DNA of 64,000 bases from contig MKUW01000019.1 of NCBI GenBank assembly GCA_001899005.1, forward strand, positions 110,996 to 174,995, read 5' to 3'. The notes beneath the pieces were generated by a model. It saw only the letters and a program-made list of their open reading frames with translations. It was not told where the DNA came from and did not search any database. The position numbers and the translations under genes were made by a program. This stretch comes from Chloroflexi bacterium 44-23. GTDB lineage: Bacteria; Chloroflexota; Anaerolineae; Anaerolineales; Anaerolineaceae. Position 1 is the first letter of the stretch; each line of letters opens with the position of its first letter. Shown here one piece after another: positions 9,255-18,981 of the stretch.

Positions 9255-9481
9255 TGAACCATTTGGAGCTTGAAAAGTTAAAACTTCCTGTCTAAATATC
9301 GATAAACAAGTGCTCATTTTATCTGTCCGAATTCATAATTTCAGGTTTGTATTAATGCTATAATCACCTTCAAATCGTTTCTGGATTTATTTATCGAAAT
9401 TATTTCCACCTTTATACAACCCAATACTTTTTTTCAATTTCCGAAGATTGCCAAGTCGGAGATATTTAGCTAAGGAGGATT

Positions 9482-10627
9482 ATGGATTCACCCTTTTTGG
9501 ATACTAAGATCATAGATTGCCATATTCATTACCCCCATCCAGACTTGAGCTCGAATCTAATCAAAATTCTCGACCGGAACCGGATCACAAGCTGCAATAT
9601 CGTTTGCACCCCGCATTACAATCGCTTGAGCCTGGTGCCGGATGCGTTGCAATTAAAAGCCAATTTTCCGGAACGCGTATATGTGTTTGGGGGATTGGAT
9701 ATTTCCGCTTTGTTCATGCAGCCTGAGACTTGTGGTCAATACTTTGCTGAGTATGCCGAAAAACTGGCTGAAATGGGCTGCGATGGCATTAAAATGATCG
9801 AAGGTAAGCCGGATATGCGCAGGAATTTACCCACGCCGGATTTTGACAGTCGAAGTTATGAACCGTATTGGGCAAAAATTGAGGAGATGGGTTTCCCGCT
9901 TGTTTTTCATGTCAATGACCCGGAAGAATTTTGGGATAAGCAAAGAATCCCGGATTGGGCGTTGAAGCAAGGCTGGTTTTACGGGGATGGTTCATTTATT
10001 AACAATGAAGCCCAGTATAGTCAGGTGATTAATGTCCTGACAAGGTTTCCGAAGCTCAAAATTATCTTTGCTCATTTCTTCTTTCTATCCTCCCAGCTGG
10101 AAAGACTGGCCGGTTATTTGGATCGTTTCCCGAACATGCATGTCGACCTTACTCCGGGAATTGAGATGTACCATAATTTCACCCAAGATTCTCAGAAAAG
10201 CCGCGATTTCTTTATTAAATATCAGGACCGCATCCTCTACGGTACGGATATTGGCGCAAAAGCGTTGTTGTCTGATCCTTCCGGTGGATTAGATGTGCTG
10301 GAAAGCGGCATGCGGATCTCACTTGTGCGCAATTTTTTGGAAAAGGATGGCGGCTTCCGATTTGAAGAAGGACAAGGTTTCTTATTTGGGAAATTTGAAG
10401 GAGATTTCCAGAGCATAAACCTGCCAATTAATGTATTAGAGAAAATATATTCGAAAAACTTTGAAAAATTAACAGGTCTGTCCCCCAAACCTTTGAACAA
10501 GAGTGCTATTCTGGCTGAATTGGAACGTCTTTCCATCATCATCCCTGCCATGGGAGCGGCGCAACCTGGTATGGCTGTAGATACAAGCGTGGTAGAAAAA
10601 GTAAAATCTTATTTTCTTTCGCATTAA
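9482..10627 (+). CDS. Amidohydrolase-family (amidohydrolase_2) metal-dependent hydrolase
   Basis: 381 aa with a TIM-barrel amidohydrolase pattern. It has the metal-binding IDCHIHYPHP near the start (residues ~12-21), a barrel histidine in PLVFHVNDPE (~140), FAHFFFLSSQLERL (~197) and the terminal aspartate in ILYGTDIGAKAL (~250). These are the positions used by the decarboxylase/hydrolase clade. The substrate is unknown. The start is secured by AGGAGG at 9474-9479, seven bases before the ATG. A -10-like TATAAT lies at 9359-9364. The gene is followed 15 bp later by a GPH-type sugar symporter and probably shares its transcript, so the substrate may be a carbohydrate-derived acid or lactone. Confidence 0.75.
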   Translation: MDSPFLDTKIIDCHIHYPHPDLSSNLIKILDRNRITSCNIVCTPHYNRLSLVPDALQLKANFPERVYVFGGLDISALFMQPETCGQYFAEYAEKLAEMGCDGIKMIEGKPDMRRNLPTPDFDSRSYEPYWAKIEEMGFPLVFHVNDPEEFWDKQRIPDWALKQGWFYGDGSFINNEAQYSQVINVLTRFPKLKIIFAHFFFLSSQLERLAGYLDRFPNMHVDLTPGIEMYHNFTQDSQKSRDFFIKYQDRILYGTDIGAKALLSDPSGGLDVLESGMRISLVRNFLEKDGGFRFEEGQGFLFGKFEGDFQSINLPINVLEKIYSKNFEKLTGLSPKPLNKSAILAELERLSIIIPAMGAAQPGMAVDTSVVEKVKSYFLSH

Positions 10628-10642
10628 TTGGGAGCAGACACA

Positions 10643-11962
10643 ATGAAAACAATCAAAAAATGGCAAGAACCGTTATACGGCATCGGCGGCTTGGGCCCAG
10701 GCTTCATGTACCAGGTCGTCCTCACTTACCTGTTGTACTATTATCGTCCGGCACAGGCGCGGATTGAAGCGGGTGCACTGGTGCTTGCACCAGCAGCGGC
10801 GTATGCAATTGGCATGTTCATCGCACGCGCATTGGATGGGTTGGTAGATCTGCCAATTGCCAGTTGGACGGATAATTTTAGAAGCCGGTGGGGGCGACGC
10901 AGGCCTATGATGGTCATTGGTTTGATCCCACTAATCATCAGCTATATTCTATTGTGGTATCCACCTTTCACAGGTTCCAATCTCACGCCAGAAGGCCATT
11001 GGGCAAATGCTGTCTATGTGGCGGTTGTCAGTTCGATCTACTTTTTCTTTCAGACATTCATTATTGTTCCTTACCTGGCTTCTTTATCAGAAATTGTTCC
11101 CGATGAGCAATCCCGTGTGCGAGTAGCAAGCTGGCAAACCGTATTTAATACAATAGCCTATGTTCTCACCTTTGTAGTTGCACCCATGATGTTTCAAAAA
11201 TTTGGTGTGCGTGGAACTGCTCTTTTGCTTTTACCGGGCATTCTGACCTTCCTGGGCCCAATTTTCGTAATAAAGGAAAACCCCGATCCGGAGAGCCTCA
11301 AACAATCGAAAGAGCGTGAAGTTCCCTTGCTGCAAAGTATCAAGATGACTCTTTCCAATAAAACATTTTTAATTTACATTTCATGTGTTGCCACCTTTTA
11401 CTTTGGTTTACAGTTTTTCCTGGGAGGAATCGCGTTTATGGGTGTGGATATGATGGGGCTAAAAGAATCGCAACTGGGTATGATGAATGCGGCTGCTTTT
11501 GCTCCCGTGCCGATCATGCTCATCATTTTCAATCTCATCTCCAAGAAAAAAGGGGCAAAGTTTGCCTTTCGAATTGCCCTGTTGGTATTCGCATTTGCCA
11601 TGCTCATATTTGCGCTGAGTTGGGAGAAGTTTAACCTTCCGATCAGTCCTTTGAGCATGGGAATGATTGCCGGTGTGGTTGCCAGTTTCTCGATTGGTGC
11701 ATTTTTTACCATACCCTATGCTTTTCCGGCTCAAATTGCAGCCATTGATGCCAAAGAGACCGGTAAAGATCGGGCAGGAATGTTTTTCGCGGTACAAGGT
11801 GTTGTTAACCAATTCGTTGGCTCTTTGGCAGGATCAATTCTGGCCATCCTACTGGGTTGGAAATATGGTGTCGTGGCCATCGCACCAATTGTTGCGATCA
11901 CGATGGTGATTGCATTTTTTCTTTTTGCACCTTATCCTTTAGGCAAACCAATAGAAAAATAG
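10643..11962 (+). CDS. GPH-family (MFS) glycoside/pentoside/hexuronide:cation symporter
   Basis: About 439 aa with twelve hydrophobic segments. The N-terminal GGLGPGFMYQVVLTYLLYYY and the loop DGLVDLPIASWTDNFRSRWGRRRPM are diagnostic of GPH transporters; the conserved D and the RWGRRRP loop are intact. It imports a sugar or uronide with Na+ or H+ across the inner membrane. An in-frame TTG at 10628 directly follows the upstream stop, but the ATG at 10643 has GGGAG (10630-10634) at good spacing and begins MKTIKKWQEP, so it is preferred. It is paired with the upstream amidohydrolase. Confidence 0.88.
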   Translation: MKTIKKWQEPLYGIGGLGPGFMYQVVLTYLLYYYRPAQARIEAGALVLAPAAAYAIGMFIARALDGLVDLPIASWTDNFRSRWGRRRPMMVIGLIPLIISYILLWYPPFTGSNLTPEGHWANAVYVAVVSSIYFFFQTFIIVPYLASLSEIVPDEQSRVRVASWQTVFNTIAYVLTFVVAPMMFQKFGVRGTALLLLPGILTFLGPIFVIKENPDPESLKQSKEREVPLLQSIKMTLSNKTFLIYISCVATFYFGLQFFLGGIAFMGVDMMGLKESQLGMMNAAAFAPVPIMLIIFNLISKKKGAKFAFRIALLVFAFAMLIFALSWEKFNLPISPLSMGMIAGVVASFSIGAFFTIPYAFPAQIAAIDAKETGKDRAGMFFAVQGVVNQFVGSLAGSILAILLGWKYGVVAIAPIVAITMVIAFFLFAPYPLGKPIEK

Positions 11963-12798
11963 AAGATAGTATTGATAACCGGCTTTCAGATGGAACTGGT
12001 TATATAAAAACAGCAGCCTTCTGAATTTGGGACGGCAGTTCCATATGCGACCAAGAATGCCTGCTTGAAATTTCGAGTCTGGGTGTTTTTCTGTTCTTAT
12101 TTATTAAGGCCGATAAGATGGTCGTGCCATTCTGGACTACGCAAAATGATATTGGTGTTGGTTGTATCCAGTATTGAGGAATTTAACCCATATTCTTGTG
12201 CTACCTCACCTCACCATGTCCCATCGAAGAAAATTCGCAAATTTCTCGTGGGGGTAGAGCTTGTCCCTACCCTAATTCCCGGTGAAGGATTAGGGCAAGC
12301 GCAAGGCTTGCCCCTACCCTATTTTCGATGTTGGAAAGGGCGACTACAATTGGTGATACCCCATGTCCCATCAAAAAAAGAATGCGTATTTCTGGTATGG
12401 GGTTATGCTGGATATTTCAGCGAACCTGGTAAAAAAAATGATTTCAATGGCTGAATATTTTTTCAACCGGATACTCTAAATTGTATGGGGTGGAACATAC
12501 CTTTAAATCATCACCAAGATGTCGAGAATCAACAATTATCTATCAATAAAGATGTGCAGTAAATATTTTATATGGTATTTTCGCTCAATTATTTTTGCAT
12601 CAGCTTAATTGAATTGCGGAAATAAGGGGATTCATGTTTTCAACAGACTTAATTAGCCCTGGCTCGTTAATTGCACGTAAAAAGCAGGTAAATACGCCTC
12701 CGAATGAGGCCCAGGCTGATTTCTTTTGAAATAAGTTCAGCTATAATCATAATGCATGCTTTTCAATCAAAACCATCCGGTCCCAATCCCTGGGGGGA
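11963..12798. other. 836-bp intergenic region before the SARP regulator
   Basis: It holds a weak 8-bp inverted repeat (ATAACCGG 11975-11982 with CTGGTTAT 11996-12003) just after the symporter stop, the palindromic element at 12222-12330, and a small GCCTC-GAGGC hairpin at 12696-12710 about 90 bp before the next start. Frames here, including one of 129 codons over the palindrome, look spurious. No riboswitch family is recognisable. Confidence 0.55.
12222..12330. repeat. REP/BIME-like palindromic element
   Basis: The outer arms CATCGAAGAAAAT (12222-12234) and ATTTTCGATG (12321-12330) are inverted. Inside are GGGGTAG (12250) against CTACCC (~12314), CCCTAAT against ATTAGGG, and the hairpin GGGCAAGCGCAAGGCTTGCCC. 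The GGGCAAG..CTTGCCCCTAC core is a common style of intergenic palindrome in environmental genomes. No gene is inside. Confidence 0.65.
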
Positions 12799-15700
12799 AT
12801 GATACCCATGCCCGTATTAGAAATTTTCTTTTTTGGTCAGTTTGAAGTAATACAAAACGGTAAAAAAATCGAGCACCCGCTATGGCAAAGCAGGCAGGTT
12901 CGTTCAATACTTAAATTTTTGGCAGCAGCCCCGGGCAAACCACTTTCCAACAGCCAGTTAATCGAACTGCTTTGGCCGGGGGAAGATGCGAGCAGCGCTC
13001 AACAGCGCCTATACGTGCGCATCAGCCAATTGAGAAAAGTGCTCGAAAACCCGCAAGGACATGAATGGATACAATCAGTGGAGGGTGGGTATGCGCTCGC
13101 TTTACCCCATGTCGATGATACCAAAACCATAAAGCAGGACTGTTGGATCGATGTGAACCAGTTTGAAGAGCAGGCAGAATTGGGCCGGGCAGCCCTGGAG
13201 GAAAAACAATTTCAAAAAGCGATCGCATCGATGGAGAGGGCCCGGTCGCTTTATCGGGCTGATTATCTGTTAGAGGACTTATATCTGGAATGGACGGTAG
13301 GCGAGCGTGAACGCTTGCGAGACCTGTACTTGATTACCTTGACCGAACTGGCGGAAGCTTACGCTCAGACTGGTGCTTACCGCCGGGCGATAAACATTTG
13401 CCGCCAGATTCTTTCGGTGGAACCGTATCGTGAAGCTGTTTTTCTGCGTTTGATGCTCTACTATTACTATGCCGGTGAAAAAGGCAAAGCGTTGCAGGTT
13501 TTTCAACAATGCGAACAGGTTTTACAACAGGAGCTGGGTGTGTTACCGGATCGTACCAGCTATGAAATCGTCCATCGTATTGAAAGGGGAAATTTGTGGG
13601 ATCAAGCTGACCTGCCGCATTATCCACCGCCTGCCTTTGAAGGGCGATTATTTGAGGTGCCGTATTCATTGGGGGAAGTTCCATTTTGTGGTCGCGAGCG
13701 AGAGTATGCCTGGTTAATTCAACAGTGGAGTGAACCGGATGTCAGGGCGATCTTGCTTGAAGGAGAAGCTGGTATCGGGAAAACACGTCTGGCCGATGAA
13801 TTTGGCGGGTATGTTGCTTCACAAGGTAAACCCGTCTTCAAATTGCGGGGGATCAATTTGGAAAACCAGCCATATTCTGCCTGGATCAAGTTCTTAATGG
13901 AAGAACCCGCCTGGTTGAAAGAGACTGATATCAACACAAAAAGCCGCAATGTGATTCACACGGCAGTCTATGGCGATACGGCAAAGTTTCAAGTCGAACC
14001 GCACAGTTTAATGCCGCATCAACCAGCCAATTCTTTACAACTGGGAGAGGCATTGCAGGAATTGCTGCAAAGGATGATTGTCAATGGGAGTCTGGTGTAC
14101 GTTGATGACGCACATCTGCTCGATCCTAAATCGCTTAATTTGCTTTTTACCTTGCCGACGCAGTTCAAAACTTTATTGGTCTGCCGGACGGAAGAAACTC
14201 TGGTTGACCACCCTGTGCGACGATTACTGACAGACGAAGTTTTTGCAAGTTCTTCATTATTATTAAAACCAATTGAACTGAATGCCGTATCCCAATTGTT
14301 GGGGAAATTGGGGACTGTACAAATTCCGGATCTGGCAGAAAAGTTGTTTGGGGTTAGCGAGGGCAATCCTTTATTCATCATTTCCAGCCTGCAACATCTT
14401 TTTGAAGAAGGTATTCTTTATGTGAATATCATGGGTGAGTGGGAAAGCAGTGGTGATTTTGAAAAAATGCTCTCGCCCAGTTTGGAGCAGATCATTGCGT
14501 TGCGTTTGAAACAGGTGCGAAGCCCGGATCGGCGCGTGCTGGATGTGTTGTCCGTCGCCGGCGGGGAAATAGATTATGATATTCTCCAGGCAGTGCTTGA
14601 GTTTGAAGAAAGCGCCTTACTACACAACGCAGATACGTTGATCGACCTGGGCCTGCTGGTTGAAGCGCGCATGCCTGGCGAGGCAGAATTAACACTGCCG
14701 CATGCCTGTTATCGCGACGTACTCTACCAATCTCTACCGGATTCACGTCGCAGAATTTACCATCGCCGGTTGGCAGAAGTGATGCTGAAATCAGGTAAGG
14801 CAACCAGTTTCAATGCGGCTGTTTTGGCGCAGCATTTTTATAAAGGGGGCGCACACCAGGAAGCCCTACAGTTTATGCATCGTGCTGGCGATTTTGCTTT
14901 AGGCTTATATGCACCCCAACAAGCTCTCAAGTCTTTCCAAACTGCCCTCGAATGGTTGCCGCCTTTGACCATTCAGGATAAACTAAAACTGGAATCCGAG
15001 CTGCGCCTTGGGGTGGCAGAAGCATTGCGCTTAAGTGGAGATTACCCTCAGGCCATCAAATATTATCAGGATGCATTTCCCCAGCTCGAAGGCGAATTAA
15101 AAACAGTCGCTGCATACCAAATTCTTCAACTGCGGGTACTTCAAGGCGGCCCACTGAATAGCTTCGATGAATTATCGAATGAATTTGAAGAGTCGCTTGA
15201 ACATGCCGGGCCAACCTGGGCTCTGGCCTTGTTATATTGGGGACAGGCCTTTATTGCCTTAATGAGGGGAGATCCCTTGGAAACTCGCCATAGAAATGCA
15301 CGCGGTTGGCGCATCGCACGTGAATTATCTGAGATGGAGCCACCACCTGGTTGGATCTGCCAGCGTGCTTTCACCGTCTTAATGCGCGCCCATAATCAAT
15401 GGGGAAATTTCCGTACCAGCATGCATTTCTCGAAGCGCATTTTACAACTGATTGACGAAGCGGATCAGTCGCAGGATCAAAATACGCTGGCTGCAGTACA
15501 TGCCGCTCTGGGTGAATCCTACTTAAACCTGGGTTTATACCAACAGGCGTCTGAAAAGTTCAAAATCTGCTACGATATTGCCCTCAAGGCGAGTGATCCT
15601 CGTTTGCAAGGTGATGCACTGATTGGGTTGGGATCCGTTCGACTGGAATGTGGAAATTTTAAAGATGCTGCGGAGAAAGCTCACCAGGTACTTCAGCTTG

Positions 15701-16245
15701 TCGATCAAAACGTAGACATTCCACGCCAGGTCAATGCCAATCTGCTGTTGGCCGAAATCGAAATTTTGCAGAGTCCAAAGACTGAAACAGTGGCTCTGCT
15801 GGAGAATTATTTGGAGCTGGCCAGATTTCAAGATGCCCGGCCGTATCGTGTCCGCATTTTACTGCTGCTGGCACAGGCCAAGATTTCCCGGCAAGAAATC
15901 TCCCAGGCACAGGATTACGCGCGTGAAGCGCTGGCAATGGCTGAACACTGTAAACTAAAGCGACAGGTCAGCATTGCGCTGCGACTGTTGGCTGATGTTA
16001 AAGGACAGCAGGGTGGTTTTGAAGCGGGATGTAGATTTGCGGAACGTTCAGCTGCCTGGGCTCGTCGGATTGAAGCACCTTTCGAGCATGCGCAGGCATT
16101 GGTGAGCTGGTCGGCTATGCATCCGGATAGTGCTCAACGTTTGAAATTACTACAAAAAGCGTTAAGTATCTTCTACAAATTAGGGGCTGAATTTGAAACG
16201 GCTCGTGTCAGGCAGCAATTACAAGAGCTTTCATACACACAATAA
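12799..16245 (+). CDS. SARP-type regulator with BTAD, AAA ATPase and TPR repeats
   Basis: 1148 aa. An N-terminal OmpR-like winged helix (~5-100, opening EIFFFGQFEV and containing LSNSQLIELLWPGED) is followed by a bacterial transcriptional activation domain (~120-265). Then comes an AAA_16-type ATPase (~295-560) with GREREYAW, Walker A LLEGEAGIGKTRLA (~318) and Walker B-like SLVYVDDAHLLD. The C-terminal ~500 residues are TPR-like helices. This is the SARP/BTAD-STAND design abundant in Chloroflexota and Actinomycetota, and likely an ATP-dependent transcription activator. Start is ATG 12799 or 12808; a GGGGGG run at 12791-12796 is nearer the ideal spacing for the second. It has no obvious linked target; the nearest downstream genes are convergent. 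Confidence 0.85.
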   Translation: MIPMPVLEIFFFGQFEVIQNGKKIEHPLWQSRQVRSILKFLAAAPGKPLSNSQLIELLWPGEDASSAQQRLYVRISQLRKVLENPQGHEWIQSVEGGYALALPHVDDTKTIKQDCWIDVNQFEEQAELGRAALEEKQFQKAIASMERARSLYRADYLLEDLYLEWTVGERERLRDLYLITLTELAEAYAQTGAYRRAINICRQILSVEPYREAVFLRLMLYYYYAGEKGKALQVFQQCEQVLQQELGVLPDRTSYEIVHRIERGNLWDQADLPHYPPPAFEGRLFEVPYSLGEVPFCGREREYAWLIQQWSEPDVRAILLEGEAGIGKTRLADEFGGYVASQGKPVFKLRGINLENQPYSAWIKFLMEEPAWLKETDINTKSRNVIHTAVYGDTAKFQVEPHSLMPHQPANSLQLGEALQELLQRMIVNGSLVYVDDAHLLDPKSLNLLFTLPTQFKTLLVCRTEETLVDHPVRRLLTDEVFASSSLLLKPIELNAVSQLLGKLGTVQIPDLAEKLFGVSEGNPLFIISSLQHLFEEGILYVNIMGEWESSGDFEKMLSPSLEQIIALRLKQVRSPDRRVLDVLSVAGGEIDYDILQAVLEFEESALLHNADTLIDLGLLVEARMPGEAELTLPHACYRDVLYQSLPDSRRRIYHRRLAEVMLKSGKATSFNAAVLAQHFYKGGAHQEALQFMHRAGDFALGLYAPQQALKSFQTALEWLPPLTIQDKLKLESELRLGVAEALRLSGDYPQAIKYYQDAFPQLEGELKTVAAYQILQLRVLQGGPLNSFDELSNEFEESLEHAGPTWALALLYWGQAFIALMRGDPLETRHRNARGWRIARELSEMEPPPGWICQRAFTVLMRAHNQWGNFRTSMHFSKRILQLIDEADQSQDQNTLAAVHAALGESYLNLGLYQQASEKFKICYDIALKASDPRLQGDALIGLGSVRLECGNFKDAAEKAHQVLQLVDQNVDIPRQVNANLLLAEIEILQSPKTETVALLENYLELARFQDARPYRVRILLLLAQAKISRQEISQAQDYAREALAMAEHCKLKRQVSIALRLLADVKGQQGGFEAGCRFAERSAAWARRIEAPFEHAQALVSWSAMHPDSAQRLKLLQKALSIFYKLGAEFETARVRQQLQELSYTQ

Positions 16246-16435
16246 GATCAGTAAAACATGCAGCTGCCGGATTAAAAGCTAATACCTGACAAACATGCAC
16301 AAGCAAATACCAGTTTCCCTGCTGTGCGTGTTTTGATCTTGCTGCTGATGTTTTAAGATAGCTGCATTCGAGCAGTTTACACAAGCTAAAGTCATATCCT
16401 TAACAGAAAAGATAAAATCTCGATAATGAACAACT

Positions 16436-17140
16436 TTAAAGCAGTCCATATTCCAACAAGAGGCTTTTATCTTCCAAAATCTGATCGGTACTGCCATCCG
16501 CGATAATGCTGCCGGCGTTCATCAACACCGTGCGCGGCGTCAGCTGGCGGGCTAATTCTAGATCATGGGTGGCAATCAGCATGGTCTGGGGCAGTTCTGA
16601 AAGTAGTGCGATCAGTTCACGACGCGCGCGCGGATCGAGACCTGCGGTGGGCTCATCAAGAACCAGGATTTGCGGCTGCATCGAAAGCACGCTGGCGATC
16701 GCCACACGCTTTTTTTCACCATTACTGAGATGATACGGATTGCGTTGCGAAAATCCGCTCAAGCCCACATCGCACAGAGCACGCTCAACACGCGTGCGGA
16801 TAGTTTGCTGGTCGAGCCCCTGGTAAAGCGGCCCGTAGGCAACGTCTTCAAAAACGGTGGGCGAAAAGAGCTGATCATCCGGATTCTGAAAGACGACACC
16901 CACGACTGCCCTAATTTGTGCCAGGTTTTTCTTGATGAGTGGGAGGCTCTTAACGCTGATTTGACCCTCTCCATTGAGAAGGCCATTCAGATGCAAGAAA
17001 AGCGTGGATTTGCCGGCTCCGTTTGCCCCGATCAATGCGATCTTTTCATCGCTATAAACGGTCAGATTGATCCCAGATAGAGCGCGCTTGCCATCCGGGT
17101 ATGAAAAGCTGAGATCCTTGATTTCGATGATAGCAGCCAT
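16436..17140 (-). CDS. cbiO: Energy-coupling factor ABC ATPase of the Co/Ni transporter
   Basis: About 234 aa. Walker A is GANGAGKST, the Q-loop is VFQNPDDQLFSPTVFEDVAY (family-typical), the signature is LSNGEKKRVAIASVL (slightly divergent from LSGGQ) and Walker B is ILVLDEPTAGLDP. It hydrolyses ATP to drive the CbiMQO importer at the inner membrane face. The open frame reaches 17173, but ATG 17140 gives the normal N-terminus MAAIIEIKDLSFSYPDG and starts 3 bp after the cbiQ stop. Last gene of the cbiM-cbiQ-cbiO operon, convergent with the SARP gene across a 190-bp gap. Confidence 0.93.
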   Translation of the reverse strand: MAAIIEIKDLSFSYPDGKRALSGINLTVYSDEKIALIGANGAGKSTLFLHLNGLLNGEGQISVKSLPLIKKNLAQIRAVVGVVFQNPDDQLFSPTVFEDVAYGPLYQGLDQQTIRTRVERALCDVGLSGFSQRNPYHLSNGEKKRVAIASVLSMQPQILVLDEPTAGLDPRARRELIALLSELPQTMLIATHDLELARQLTPRTVLMNAGSIIADGSTDQILEDKSLLLEYGLL

Positions 17141-17142
17141 AT

Positions 17143-17934
17143 TCAACTTGTACTCAGCAGCGAGAATAGCCACAGCAGCAAGAGCCCCAACAGCCCGGTT
17201 GCGATAACCAGGCGCGCACGATTGGTCAGAGGAACGGTACTGCTGGCGGGCAGCTGCCCATCATAACCGCGCGCCAGCATGGCGGTATAGACACGTTCAC
17301 TGCGTTCGATCGAGCGCACAAACAGGCTGCCGGCCATATTGCCGGTCACACGTGCCCGCCAAAATAGAGTGCCTGCTCCCTTTGCCTTTCCGGGGGCAGC
17401 TGCACTGCGGCTGCTACGGGCATGCAGCATGCGAGTGACTTCATCGCTGATCACGAATAAATAACGCCACATCAAGCCAATCACCGTCACCCACAAGCGC
17501 GGCAGCTTCATTTGCTGCAGTGCAGTCAAAATATCGGTGAAGCGGGTGGTGGCGGTTAGCAGGATGGCGGCTTGCACAGAAATCCAGGCTTTCAAAGCGA
17601 TAGTGATAAAGCGCTGTAAGCCAGCCGGACTGTAAAAGATGGTCAAATTTGGCAGAATTTGAAGAGGCAAGTGAGGTGACTTCCCGCTGAAAATAAGCGG
17701 AAATGCAGCCAGAAAAAAGGGTAGTGCAATCAGTGATCTTTTAAGCACAAAAATAATTCCCAGATGTGAAATTATTGCAATGCTGAAGGAGACAGTTAAA
17801 AAAATAATAAGTGCCGGCCAGGCACCGTCCGGCGTTAAATTCAAGAAAAAGATAAAGGCCAGAGCGAGTATGAGCTTAACGCGGGCATCCAGTTTGTGGA
17901 TCGGACTGGCTTGTTGGCGATAGAAGTCTTGCAA
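17143..17934 (-). CDS. cbiQ: Energy-coupling factor transmembrane T component
   Basis: 263 aa with five to six hydrophobic segments. It begins MQDFYRQQASPIHKLDARVK, which matches the conserved S-P-x-H-x-L/x-D-x-R-x-K entry of CbiQ/EcfT. The coupling region SIERSERVYTAMLARGYDG carries the conserved A-R-G motif that contacts the ATPase. It links CbiM to CbiO. It sits 3 bp after the cbiM stop and 2 bp before cbiO, so the operon is tightly coupled. Confidence 0.93.
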   Translation of the reverse strand: MQDFYRQQASPIHKLDARVKLILALAFIFFLNLTPDGAWPALIIFLTVSFSIAIISHLGIIFVLKRSLIALPFFLAAFPLIFSGKSPHLPLQILPNLTIFYSPAGLQRFITIALKAWISVQAAILLTATTRFTDILTALQQMKLPRLWVTVIGLMWRYLFVISDEVTRMLHARSSRSAAAPGKAKGAGTLFWRARVTGNMAGSLFVRSIERSERVYTAMLARGYDGQLPASSTVPLTNRARLVIATGLLGLLLLWLFSLLSTS

Positions 17935-17937
17935 AAC

Positions 17938-18915
17938 TCAGTCTCTGAGGCGTTCAATTGCTGAGGAGCGTTTTTCGGCCCGGGCGGTTAAGTAAGCTAT
18001 CGCAAAGACAACCACAATACCTACCAAGCCCGCTATGATGGTTGCCAGGGCGGAATTGGAAATACCCGGTAGTGCGTAATCGGGGATGATGTTGTAGAAG
18101 GCTTCGCGCGCGGTTTGCAAAAAAGAGTTTTGTTCTGCTACCCATTCCAGGCCGTCCGGATGACTGGAGGCGAATGGGGACAGAAAGACCAGCAGCACCG
18201 CTATCAGACTACCAACCCCCAATATGCCTTTATGGCTGACTTTAGCCTGCCCCTCCGGTTTGAGCAAATCTGCACGGGTTGCGAGCAAGAATGTCAGCGC
18301 GCCGGTTGTAATCAGCCCCTCGCCGATACCAATCAGGGCGTGAATGGCCGCCATGGCCGGGATGGCGATGTTGGCGGGCGAAGTGCCGGAAATAGCCAAT
18401 TGTAACCCGCAGGCAAGCGCAGCCACGAAGATTGAACTCCAGGCAGCTGTGAAGCCACTCACCAGCAGACCAATGGGTCGCTTTTTGATCAGGCGTGCAA
18501 GCACAGAGAAGACGGTATAAGAAATAAAAACCCCGATAATGGCCATGTTGAAGATATTAGCCCCCAGCGCTAATATTCCGCCATCTTGAAAGAGCAGGGC
18601 TTGCACCGAAACAACCGAGGTCATCACCACAACCGCCGGCCAGGGACCGAGCAGGATGACTGCCAGCGCTGCCCCTAATAGATGTCCGGAGGTGCCGCCT
18701 GCCACACTGAAATTCAGCATTTGACCAGCGAAGATAGCGGCAGCCAGTACACCCATCAGGGGTACCTGGCGTTTCTCCAGGGAGTGGCTGGTTTTTCGCA
18801 AAGCGATGGTCAAAACGATGGCAGAGATAATCCAAAAGGAGGCTGAAACCCAGACAGAAAGGAAACCATCCGGTATATGCATGGCTGGGGGTGAAGAGGG
18901 AGGTGAAAAAAGCAT
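17938..18915 (-). CDS. cbiM: Co/Ni-binding S component CbiM fused to PDGLE domain
   Basis: Up to 325 aa. The core starts MHIPDGFLSVWV, where the N-terminal Met-His of the mature protein coordinates the metal in CbiM/NikM. It continues with GQMLNFSVAGGTSGHLLGAA, including the essential metal-binding histidine. After six to seven membrane segments the C-terminus carries SHPDGLEW, the PDGLE domain that replaces CbiN/NikN. The open frame has 11 residues before the MHI: ATG 18915 has a perfect GGAGG six bases upstream, while ATG 18882 (MHIPDG) has only a GGGGGTG-like stretch of the wrong strand sense. Translation therefore probably starts at 18915 and the leader is removed or tolerated. It is divergent from the Fur-family gene. 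Confidence 0.92.
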   Translation of the reverse strand: MLFSPPSSPPAMHIPDGFLSVWVSASFWIISAIVLTIALRKTSHSLEKRQVPLMGVLAAAIFAGQMLNFSVAGGTSGHLLGAALAVILLGPWPAVVVMTSVVSVQALLFQDGGILALGANIFNMAIIGVFISYTVFSVLARLIKKRPIGLLVSGFTAAWSSIFVAALACGLQLAISGTSPANIAIPAMAAIHALIGIGEGLITTGALTFLLATRADLLKPEGQAKVSHKGILGVGSLIAVLLVFLSPFASSHPDGLEWVAEQNSFLQTAREAFYNIIPDYALPGISNSALATIIAGLVGIVVVFAIAYLTARAEKRSSAIERLRD

Positions 18916-18981
18916 AGTTTCCTCCGGTGGAAGTACGGTGATAAAATGAATAAACTATCAGATAAATTATAATGCATTTGT

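Noticed and set aside
12065..12454. 129-codon frame in the gap before the SARP gene
   Set aside because: It runs straight through a palindromic repeat, lacks a ribosome site and shows no domain-like pattern.
12640..12720. Possible riboswitch before the SARP gene
   Set aside because: Only a short GCCTC/GAGGC hairpin and a loose outer pairing; no conserved box of any riboswitch class I know.
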